From an uncultured Pseudanabaenaceae cyanobacterium (GTDB taxonomy: Bacteria; Cyanobacteriota; Cyanobacteriia; PCC-9006; JAAUQQ01), in the NCBI GenBank assembly GCA_937949725.1, contig CALECT010000026.1, positions 1 to 50,927 of the forward strand: DNA of 50,927 nt, given 5' to 3'. A program made the translations under genes and the position numbers. Below the pieces are notes generated by a model. It ran no database searches. It saw nothing but the letters and a program-made list of their open reading frames with translations, and had not been told where the DNA came from. How positions within the stretch are numbered: the stretch's first letter is position 1; each line of letters begins with the position of its first letter. Shown one piece after another: positions 15,908 through 22,927 of the stretch.

Positions 15908-16669
15908 ATGAATTGTGTTTTCTCTAAAGTCTGTGTGCCCCATATACGTTCCCTGAGTTGCTTGTCTCTAGGATGGCTCGCTTTAACGGGATTACTGCTC
16001 ACGCCATCGGCGATCGCTCAACCCCGTTCAGCCAAATCGTCATCGTTTGTGTTTACGCCTCCACCACCACCCACAACTCAAGGTGCTCCCTCGGGACGCC
16101 GTCAGGGCGGTGCCAGTCGAGGGGATTGCAAGAATTACGAGGGCCTAACCGCACTAGTCCCTATTGAAGATGAAGTAGTACGAGGACTCACGAACTCATC
16201 AACCCCCAGACTTTGGTTTTATTTACCTGCTCCTATCAATCCTGACCTGGAAGCAGAATTTGTGCTGCAAGACCAAGACGACAACTTTGTTTATCACAAC
16301 GAAGAACTGAACTGGAATACGGATTCAGCTGGGATTGTGTCAGTCTCCATCAGCCCCCCAGAAACTGCTCTCAAAGCGAATACCAGTTATAAGTGGACGC
16401 TGTCGCTTTATTGTGATCCTCTCAAGCCTTCTGCCTCAGTTTATGTCACAGGTCTTCTGGAATCAGTGGCTCCAAATTCATCAACTCAAGCAGGATCACC
16501 TTTTGCCCAAGCCGCCCAAGATGCCAAGGATGGTCTTTGGTTCGATAGCCTGACAGCCCTGGGAGAGCTACGCCAAGAAGAGCCCAATAATCCAGACTTC
16601 AAACAATCCTGGATAGAGCTCTTGCAACAGGTTGACCTAGGCAACCTGGCAGCTGAGCCGCTCTTATAG
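15908..16669 (+). CDS. DUF928 exported protein
   Basis: 253 residues. A signal peptide (LSLGWLALTGLLLTPSAIAQ) ends at an Ala-Gln site near residue 38. The mature part starts with the family pattern FTPPPPPTTQGAPSGRR...GGASRGDC, then LTALVPIEDEVVRGLT, a beta-domain with PRLWFYLPA and LNWNTDSAGIVSVSISPP, SYKWTLSLYCDP with the second conserved Cys, and a C-terminal helical region with DGLWFDSLTALGELR and a SWIELLQQVDL end. This is DUF928, a cyanobacterial secreted family of unknown function often beside CHASE2 and CHAT genes. The two cysteines could form a disulfide. It is 98 bases after the CHAT-CHASE2 gene and likely in the same transcript. Confidence 0.88.
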   Translation: MNCVFSKVCVPHIRSLSCLSLGWLALTGLLLTPSAIAQPRSAKSSSFVFTPPPPPTTQGAPSGRRQGGASRGDCKNYEGLTALVPIEDEVVRGLTNSSTPRLWFYLPAPINPDLEAEFVLQDQDDNFVYHNEELNWNTDSAGIVSVSISPPETALKANTSYKWTLSLYCDPLKPSASVYVTGLLESVAPNSSTQAGSPFAQAAQDAKDGLWFDSLTALGELRQEEPNNPDFKQSWIELLQQVDLGNLAAEPLL

Positions 16670-16846
16670 GAAGGCGCTCACCAGTTCACAAGCAAGTCCG
16701 AGGCTGAAGGACTCAAGTCGGGCAATGATCACGAGATAAGACCACAGGCGAGAGAGAAAAAGCCCTCTAGCTGCGTTTCCTTTGCATAACGGTGCAGGGG
16801 CGGCAGTATAGAGCCTTGTGAGAATACGTAGCGTGATTGCCCGACA

Positions 16847-17809
16847 ATGATGATTGATTCCACTGCCCTGGACAGTCCCTTAGTGGGTGAGTTGCTGGCT
16901 TTATTGGCCGTGCTGAGAAGCACGATGCATTGTCTAGGGCAGTTAGATCTAAATTGTCAACTCCCTGATAAACACCCCGTTCCTCCAGAGCAGTTAGAGC
17001 CACTCAAGCGTCAGCTGAAGCAGCTCCATCGCGTTGGCTTAAAGCTATCTGCTCGTTGGGAAGGCTTTCAGGATGAAGACCAATGTAAGACAGATTTTGT
17101 CCTGTCTTTGGCCTGTGAGGTCAGAAATCTTGTCAGTATTGTCTTGAATACAATGGGGACTTTAGAGCGCTACGGCACTCGCTTGGAGCCGTCACGGCGT
17201 CTAGCGTTGCTCACGAGGGTAAAACAGGCGCTGGAGGATTTGACGAGTCTCTTGGAAGAAGCTGAAATCCTCAGCAGTCCCTGTGGTTTACAACCTAAAG
17301 CAGACTTAGTCTCGGTCGATATTTATAAGCTGTGTGAAGGCATTATCCGTGAACGGAAAGTTGATGCTCCAGACCGTCTTATTCGCTTGATCCGCAAAGG
17401 CAAGAGCAGGCTGGAAGTCATTGATGAGGTCTGGCTCAAGCAGATTCTGAATAAGGTTCTAGATAATGCGATCGCCTATTCACCTAGCAATAGCATTGTG
17501 ATTCTCAAGGTGGTTTGGACAGCAGATGAGCTACAGTTCCAAATCCAGGATTTAGGGATTGGCATACCACCGACAGAGCAAGGCAATATCTTTAAGCCTT
17601 TTTACCGGGCCAATAATGCTCAGGCAGTTTCTGGGAGGGGATTGGGGTTGGCGATCGCCAATCAAGCGATGACACTTCAAGGAGGAACAATTAGGGTATT
17701 GAGTACTCTCGGTCAGGGAACTAATGTTACGCTCAATTTTCCCAAGGTCCAAGAAATGAACGAACTGCAAGAGTTATTACCCACCACTACAAGTAACAGC
17801 ATTGGATAA
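16847..17809 (+). CDS. histidine-kinase-like ATPase lacking the phospho-acceptor histidine
   Basis: 320 residues, soluble. The C-terminal half is a complete HATPase_c domain: N box LDNAIAYSP with Asn207, G1 box DLGIGIPP from Asp235, F box IFKPFYRANN, and G2 box GRGLGLAIA near 263. The dimerisation helix before it reads FVLSLACEVRNLVSIVLNTM. In ordinary kinases this is S-H-E-(L/I)-R-T/N-P; here residue 90 is Cys, where His is phosphorylated, and the Pro is missing. The protein may therefore bind ATP but should not autophosphorylate in the usual way. No sensor domain is recognised in the N-terminal 80 residues. The last 33 bases overlap the 3' end of the convergent haemagglutinin gene. No response regulator gene is adjacent. 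Confidence 0.82.
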   Translation: MMIDSTALDSPLVGELLALLAVLRSTMHCLGQLDLNCQLPDKHPVPPEQLEPLKRQLKQLHRVGLKLSARWEGFQDEDQCKTDFVLSLACEVRNLVSIVLNTMGTLERYGTRLEPSRRLALLTRVKQALEDLTSLLEEAEILSSPCGLQPKADLVSVDIYKLCEGIIRERKVDAPDRLIRLIRKGKSRLEVIDEVWLKQILNKVLDNAIAYSPSNSIVILKVVWTADELQFQIQDLGIGIPPTEQGNIFKPFYRANNAQAVSGRGLGLAIANQAMTLQGGTIRVLSTLGQGTNVTLNFPKVQEMNELQELLPTTTSNSIG

Positions 17810-20329
17810 ATTAGGACCAACTGCTTCTTCTGATGTCACAAGCTGTACTTCACCATCCTTAGTGACTTGCCAAGCGATCGCCTCTTTCACCCTTGATTGA
17901 ACGACAGGTTGGCCTAGGGAAGAATCACTTGTGGGAGACATCGCAATCGGCTGTGACCTAAGGGACGCGCTAGGCAACGGCTCCAGATCTTGCCAAAGAC
18001 CATCTACTGAAACAGTGCTAATCGGATTTACGGGTAATCCGCCTCGTCCGGTACGCACGAAGCTTCCCTCCGTGGCTTGCACTGTGTGGCAACCTGCGGC
18101 TAATTCTGGAGGTGCGAAAGCTTCGCTGAGTTCAATTTGTGTCGATTCTAATTCTGTATTAGGGGAGTTGATAGTTACACTGCCATCAACTCCCAATTCT
18201 GAGCTAGCGCTGATATCGCTCTCCGAAGTAAGTTGAGCACTAGCCTGCAATCCCAGGATCCCTCGAGTCGTAATGCCTATATTTCCACCTGCTCCTGCAA
18301 AAGAAGTAGCAATAATGTCATTATTCTCAGGACTAGCAGCAATAAGATTTGCATTTATTGAAATATTGCCTCCTGTACCTGCAGCACCAGCTCTCGCAGA
18401 GATATCACTATTGCGCCGAAGCACAAGTGCACCTTCAACGTCTAGACGGATGCTACCTCCTAAACCTTGACTTGAAGCAGTGGAAATCGAAGCTCCATTA
18501 TCTAACAAGAGTGAGCTAGCATTAATCTGAATATCTCCACCCGCTGACGAACTCACTCCTGCGACAAAGATACTACCACCATCTAGGATCCTAAGCCTTT
18601 CGGTATTTAACTCCACTGTTCCTCCAATACCTGCAAAAGAGCTTTGACCAGAAATACGACTTTCAAAAGTTCCGTTCGGTGATGTTCCAGAAATTTCTAC
18701 TAGGTTTGGCGCGTTTATCGCTCCACGGGCCCCCAGATCACGAGTTGTATCTAAGCCAATTCGAGCTCCTGCATGTATTTTTAAAGTCGGAGTTTCAATA
18801 GTCAAGTCACCAGGAATTCCTAATGCATTTGGCAATGCTGCCACAGTAATTGCTGACGGGAAAGATTCAGTCTGATCAACTCCAACAATTTCGACCAGAT
18901 CTGTTGCGAAAATTTCAATATCACCTGCGTTACCTACTCCTAATGGACCTGCATTAATAATTCCACCCTCACGAACACTCAAAGTCCCCGTCTTCACTAT
19001 TAAGTCTTGACTCTGACCTTCACCTAAAATGCTATTCAGAACGATACTACCCGTGAAGCCTCTTGCAAAAAAGAGAGGATCAACTGGAAGCGGAGCAAAA
19101 AGTTCAAGAATCCTATCTTCATCAATGTCAAGTAGCGGTGCATTTCCGAATACTTCTAACGACTCAGAGGATTGAATCAAAAGCTCACCACCACCACCAT
19201 TCCCTCCAGCTGTCACAGACAACTCTGCACCACCAGACACTTCAATCTTCCTCGCCTGGATATCAACATCTCCGCTGAATCCACGACTAAGAAAAGACAA
19301 GTCTGATGAAACTCGACTCCTCTGAGGCACTCTGATGCCAAGGACCTCTAAACCAGCATCAAAAGGGCCACTTAATGAAGCAGTTCCTGAAATTTCCAAA
19401 TCATTCTTTGCTATTACTCGTATCGCCAAATCCCCCTCTTCTCCAACCGTTTGAGAAATAACTTGAGACCCTCCCCTGATCGAAATGTTATTACCGATTA
19501 GATTAATCAAACCATTTGCAGACCCTCGAGATAAAATTAAAGAGTTATCCAAGACTCTCAAGTTACTAAATACATCAATAGAATCAGCATCAATAACACC
19601 GCCAGATAAGTCAGGTGCCAACTCAACAAAACTTTGATCACCCACACTAATTAACTGAACTAGGCCACTTGTAGAATCCACAAAACCATTTCTAAAATCA
19701 ATAGGACCGCCAATCAAATTTAACGACTGATTATCTGAAACACCTAGTCCTAAATTTCCCGTTATTAGATTTCTAGAGCTTGAGAAGTTCGAAATCTTTT
19801 GGACAGATTGTCCGAACTGGAGCCCTACAGGAACATCGACACTCAATAGTTGACTATCCGATATATCTTTCGCTGAAAACACATAACCATCACGAAATTC
19901 AATACTCTCAGCCGTAGTTGCAAAGAAGGAACCACCAACTTCTAATGAGGCATTAGGGCCAAAAGTTATACCATTGGGGTTCAGAAGAAAAAAGTCAGCC
20001 CCACTCTCAACTTGAAGTTGACCATTAATTTTGGACGGAGAACCACCTGTCACACGACTAACAAGAATGTTGACGCTTGGATTCAATTCGAATATCGCAC
20101 GACTATTAAATGGGATTGAGAATGACTCAAAACTATGAAAGAGGTTGTCACCAACCATCGTACCTTCATCAATGAAAAAAGTACCTTCATCAAAGAGAAT
20201 TCGACTATTCCTTAGTAAGGTTTGATCTGACAAAATCTGCGCATCAGCGTGCACACATATGACAGCTTGCAAACCCAAAAGACTAGATATTACACACCTA
20301 GAGAGGGATTTAGATACTTTTGATATCAT
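17777..20329 (-). CDS. two-partner-secretion filamentous haemagglutinin family exoprotein (copy 1)
   Basis: 850 residues. Signal peptide to about residue 30, then the TPS (haemagglutination activity) domain: NLFHSFESFSIPFNSRAIFE, ILVSRVTGGSPSKINGQLQV, FFLLNPNGITFGPNASLEVG and GSFFATTAESIEF. The rest is a repetitive right-handed beta-helix with many GGxI, GDI and NAxxL turns. Near the C-terminus is GCHTVQATEGSFVRTGRGGL, then PVNPIS, and a final EAIAWQVTKDGEVQLV block ending VTCSGG. Both are shared with the second exoprotein at 45179-48940. Such proteins are exported by a TpsB (FhaC/ShlB) outer-membrane pore, and no tpsB gene is in the window. Base composition is clearly more A+T-rich than in the 45 kb copy. 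The gene converges with, and overlaps, the kinase-like gene. Confidence 0.9.
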   Translation of the reverse strand: MISKVSKSLSRCVISSLLGLQAVICVHADAQILSDQTLLRNSRILFDEGTFFIDEGTMVGDNLFHSFESFSIPFNSRAIFELNPSVNILVSRVTGGSPSKINGQLQVESGADFFLLNPNGITFGPNASLEVGGSFFATTAESIEFRDGYVFSAKDISDSQLLSVDVPVGLQFGQSVQKISNFSSSRNLITGNLGLGVSDNQSLNLIGGPIDFRNGFVDSTSGLVQLISVGDQSFVELAPDLSGGVIDADSIDVFSNLRVLDNSLILSRGSANGLINLIGNNISIRGGSQVISQTVGEEGDLAIRVIAKNDLEISGTASLSGPFDAGLEVLGIRVPQRSRVSSDLSFLSRGFSGDVDIQARKIEVSGGAELSVTAGGNGGGGELLIQSSESLEVFGNAPLLDIDEDRILELFAPLPVDPLFFARGFTGSIVLNSILGEGQSQDLIVKTGTLSVREGGIINAGPLGVGNAGDIEIFATDLVEIVGVDQTESFPSAITVAALPNALGIPGDLTIETPTLKIHAGARIGLDTTRDLGARGAINAPNLVEISGTSPNGTFESRISGQSSFAGIGGTVELNTERLRILDGGSIFVAGVSSSAGGDIQINASSLLLDNGASISTASSQGLGGSIRLDVEGALVLRRNSDISARAGAAGTGGNISINANLIAASPENNDIIATSFAGAGGNIGITTRGILGLQASAQLTSESDISASSELGVDGSVTINSPNTELESTQIELSEAFAPPELAAGCHTVQATEGSFVRTGRGGLPVNPISTVSVDGLWQDLEPLPSASLRSQPIAMSPTSDSSLGQPVVQSRVKEAIAWQVTKDGEVQLVTSEEAVGPNLSNAVTCSGG

Positions 20330-20655
20330 CTGAAAATCTAACTATAAAGGCATCTTCAGTCATTTATCGAGCTAATTGTAACTCAAATATGGATTGAGAA
20401 AGCTCATCTCATGTTAAGAACAAACCTGCCACCCTCGCCTCAAGAGCCCGGAAAGGTTACTAGCCTGAAAGGTTGAGATTAATCCTTTATAAGCTCTGTC
20501 CAATGAAGGATTGATGCATTTTTATAGATCGCCGCTAGAATCCTTATCTAACATTGGGACAGCGATTCTTCTCAACAAAGCAGCGTAGTAACCAGTAAAG
20601 TGACTAATGGAGTAGAAGAAATTTCTTTATAAGCGATGCTCTAGAGGGGTTAGTC
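20330..20655. other. intergenic 326 bases between haemagglutinin start and IS element
   Basis: No gene is supported. The part next to 20329 is A+T-rich and must hold the haemagglutinin promoter. A segment near 20630-20655 (ctctagaggggttagtc) loosely resembles sequence on the other side of the IS (ccctagagggcacc), but this is not a clean target duplication. Confidence 0.4.
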
Positions 20656-20676
20656 AGGTGAGATTATCTCAGCCCC
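20656..20676. repeat. terminal inverted repeat, left end of the IS1-family element
   Basis: Exactly complementary to 21842-21862 over 21 bases. The stop codon of the transposase second frame lies directly at its inner edge. Confidence 0.9.
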
Positions 20677-21158
20677 TCAAATGTTGAGCTGTGGATAGAC
20701 GGGAGTTCTGAGTATTTGCGCTTCGGTCCAAATGGACTTTGTGAGACCGATTGCCATGGCAGGAGTGCGCTGTTGATAGCGCCTTCTGCCTTCAGGCTGG
20801 GCTAAAGGTTGCCGCAAACTGCGATGTTCTCTGACCCAGTTGTAGACCGTTGCACTCCACCATGCCACGGCCTGACGAGTTCTATGGCGATGGGCAAACG
20901 CGAGTGAGCGCCTGACTTGATGAGCATTCATGCGCCGAGCCGTGCCATTGAAACGCTCCACGGTCGAGGTGTTAGCCACGTTGTACTCCATCAGCTCCAA
21001 GGCTTGGTTGATGCGCCGCCAACTGCCGTGGGCTTTACGGACCTCAACTTGTTCGAGTTTATGACCCTGCCGATGCTTAATGACTTGAACATGAGCCAGC
21101 GTTCTGGGAATGCGATATCGCGGGTTGGGGGGACGACCAATGTTATTCAGACGGGGGG
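20677..21158 (-). CDS. IS1-family transposase, C-terminal part (-1 frame)
   Basis: This frame is open without a stop from the C7 run at 21153-21159 down to 20677. It continues the protein as RLNNIGRPPNPRYRIPRTLA, then HVQVIKHRQGHKLEQVEVRK and AHGSWRRINQALELMEYNVA, followed by STVERFNGTARRMNAHQ. The last carries the Glu of the IS1 catalytic DDE set. An internal ATG at 21000 would only give a fragment without the first catalytic Asp residues, so this part is meaningful only when joined to the upstream frame by a -1 slip or if the C run has lost one base. Confidence 0.8.
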
Positions 21159-21779
21159 GAGATAAGGAACCCCAAAGATGACCGGAAACAAGGTTCGATA
21201 ACTCGCTTCACCATCGGTCATCAGGACTAAATCCTGAGGATGGGCCAGCCGTCGGTGAGTCTGCCGCATTAGCGAGTCGATGAGCTGTTCATTTCGGGGG
21301 CCGACTTCCACTTGAACGACAAATTTACTCTCCGCATCGAGCGCCACCGCATCCCAACATTGCTCGGCTTTATGTTCAACATAACCATGACGTTCATCCA
21401 TCTCCAGAACGTCGATGTCGAGCTGTTGGGCAGTCTGTTCATGGAACGCTTGGGCATGATGGCCAAACCGACCCAGCAAGCGTTTTACGGTGTCCTTATG
21501 GCTATAGGTCAGGCGAGCTGTGCCTTTGAGGGAAACCCCTTCGGCTAGATGACGACCCACATCTATCGCTCGTGCTTCGGGGATCTTGGTATTCCACAAC
21601 GCTGTGTTCTTGCGTTCACTAAATTCCTGTCCACAGTGATGGCACCTCAGGAAGCGGATGTGGTCTTTTCCGTAGACCTTACGCACTGTCAGATTGTCTT
21701 GTCCACTTTGACCATAGCTCTCGCAAGCTGAATTCACGCAGGCTAGGCTGGAGAGTGGGGGCCTTTCTATTGCTGTCAT
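21147..21779 (-). CDS. IS1-family transposase, N-terminal part (0 frame)
   Basis: 210 residues. A zinc-ribbon-like N-terminus contains CVNSACESYGQ and LRCHHCGQEF (the CxxxC and CxxC pattern of IS1 InsA-like domains). A helix-turn-helix region includes VSLKGTARLTYSHKDTVKRL. The start of the catalytic domain follows: DIDVLEMDERHGYVEHKAEQ with the first Asp, then VLMTDGEASYRTLFPVIFG with the second Asp. The frame ends shortly after at LPPV-stop, directly past a run of seven C. The third catalytic residue is in the overlapping -1 frame. Together the two frames would make a transposase of about 365 residues. Confidence 0.88.
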   Translation of the reverse strand: MTAIERPPLSSLACVNSACESYGQSGQDNLTVRKVYGKDHIRFLRCHHCGQEFSERKNTALWNTKIPEARAIDVGRHLAEGVSLKGTARLTYSHKDTVKRLLGRFGHHAQAFHEQTAQQLDIDVLEMDERHGYVEHKAEQCWDAVALDAESKFVVQVEVGPRNEQLIDSLMRQTHRRLAHPQDLVLMTDGEASYRTLFPVIFGVPYLPPV

Positions 21780-21841
21780 GGGAGCATCTTTGTCAGAGAC
21801 GACTCTCTACAGTAGGCCCCTTTCCCTGTCTACGAGCCAGG

Positions 21842-21862
21842 GGGGCTGAGATAATCTCACCT
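21842..21862. repeat. terminal inverted repeat, right end of the IS1-family element
   Basis: Exactly complementary to 20656-20676. The transposase start codon at 21779 lies about 60 bases inside, so the promoter probably overlaps this end. Confidence 0.9.
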
Positions 21863-21978
21863 CACCACCCTAGAGGGCACCTCAATTAATTATCTGATCT
21901 GCCGGAAACAGCGACTGCCCTCCTAAAATCTCGTTTGCGATCATCTTGAATTTTAAATTAATCGAGGTATCCTAGAGC

Positions 21979-22701
21979 TTAACTATCAGATCCATTCCCC
22001 AAAAACCATATAAACGCAGTCTTGAATTTTGCCTTTCCTCCCATTTCTATGGTGCTGCCATGGGCAGGTACAACTCGATGAAAGTCCCATTTCAGCACTT
22101 GAGAAACAGATTGTCTAACTGCTGACTTATTCTGTGTCACCAGTTTTTCAACCCAAGAAGGTCTTAAGCGCTTATAGCAGCCTAAAAATCGAGCTACAAT
22201 TTGAGTCTGAAGCTCATTATTCTCATCAAAATTAAAGGCTATATCAGTAAGTACTAGCGTCTTACTAGATCTATGAAAGAAAACCGTTTCATTGATCTCA
22301 AGCACTTTCCAAATAGGCAAAGCTGTCTTCAGACCTTCAAAAGGAAGATACTCTAACGACTCTTCCAGAGCACCTGGTTTATCTAGCAAACCATTTATAT
22401 TCAAATCCGGGCGCTTTTCAGCAAGACCTTTTACTCCCCAAAGCTTTGCTTTTGGATAGACTTTTTGAAAATGAGTAACATACAAGTCGTGGAAAAGTAA
22501 GTTTGGGACAATGATATGACTCACTTCTCCAATCTTGTTTAACTCTAGATATTCGTCTTCCTTTAATTTTATAGGCGAGATAATTACCAATGCTCCACTC
22601 TTTAATCGAATAACTGTCATCCGATTACCAACTTCAAGTCCGAAAAAGCTAAGCGACTGGGAAGCCGTCCAAATATCAGGATCCAACTGAACAAGATTCA
22701 T
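21979..22701 (-). CDS. DUF4336 family protein, metallo-beta-lactamase-like fold
   Basis: 240 residues from ATG 22701 (MNLVQLDPDIWTASQSLSFF). An ATG 11 codons earlier lies inside a palindrome and is less likely; neither has a clear ribosome-binding site. Family features are DIWTASQSLSFFGLEVGNRM, VIRLKSGALVIISPI, GEVSHIIVPNLLFHDLYVTH (the metallo-beta-lactamase-like segment, with His residues but not a full HxHxDH set), FFHRSSKTLVLTDIAFNF, and RVVPAHGSTIEMGGKAKF near the end. It is probably a hydrolase-like protein of unknown substrate. It is on the same strand as the carotenoid oxygenase gene upstream, with 226 bases between. Base composition is A+T-richer than the flanks. Confidence 0.75.
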   Translation of the reverse strand: MNLVQLDPDIWTASQSLSFFGLEVGNRMTVIRLKSGALVIISPIKLKEDEYLELNKIGEVSHIIVPNLLFHDLYVTHFQKVYPKAKLWGVKGLAEKRPDLNINGLLDKPGALEESLEYLPFEGLKTALPIWKVLEINETVFFHRSSKTLVLTDIAFNFDENNELQTQIVARFLGCYKRLRPSWVEKLVTQNKSAVRQSVSQVLKWDFHRVVPAHGSTIEMGGKAKFKTAFIWFLGNGSDS

Positions 22702-22730
22702 TGTATAAAAATAGTCGATTTTAGTAATAT

Positions 22731-22782
22731 CCATTCACAAATAGACATCCACAATAGTTGGATATAGTCTATTTGTGAATGG
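22731..22782. repeat. inverted repeat with 16-bp perfect arms upstream of the DUF4336 gene
   Basis: Arms 22731-22746 (CCATTCACAAATAGAC) and 22767-22782 are exact complements. The inner bases ATCC/GGAT can also pair with a small bulge. It overlaps the upstream alternative ATG of the DUF4336 gene, so it is probably in its leader or promoter. It could act as an operator or as an RNA hairpin. Confidence 0.8.
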
Positions 22783-22841
22783 CATCAATAGCCCTTACAA
22801 GTAGTTGGGTGCCTTTAAAGTAGACGCAGATAGCCAAGCCA

Positions 22842-22894
22842 CAGGGGTTTAGCCTCTACATCTAACGTTTATTTACGCCAACCGACTTAGGAGC
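22842..22894 (+). repeat. dispersed repeat family B, copy 2
   Basis: 53 bases similar to 13058-13111, sharing AGGGGTTTA, AACGTTTATTT and ACCGACTTAG in the same order and spacing. It is intergenic, between the DUF4336 and carotenoid oxygenase genes. Confidence 0.7.
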
Positions 22895-22927
22895 CATGTT
22901 CTCTAGAGTTAGCTTCAATGAAAACGA

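Larger units (their letters stand above)
20656..21862 (-). mobile_element. IS1-family insertion sequence
   Basis: About 1.2 kb bounded by 21-bp inverted repeats: 20656-20676 and its exact complement at 21842-21862 (core GGTGAGATTATCTCAGCCCC). It encodes an IS1-type transposase on the minus strand in two overlapping frames. No perfect 8-9 bp target duplication flanks it, which suggests an older insertion or a rearranged flank. It lies between a haemagglutinin gene and an A+T-richer block of unrelated genes. Confidence 0.9.

Noticed and set aside
20630..21890. Target-site duplication from the similar CTAGAGGGG and CTAGAGGGC segments flanking the IS
   Set aside because: The segments do not abut the inverted repeats at equal distance and do not match fully, so a duplication cannot be claimed.
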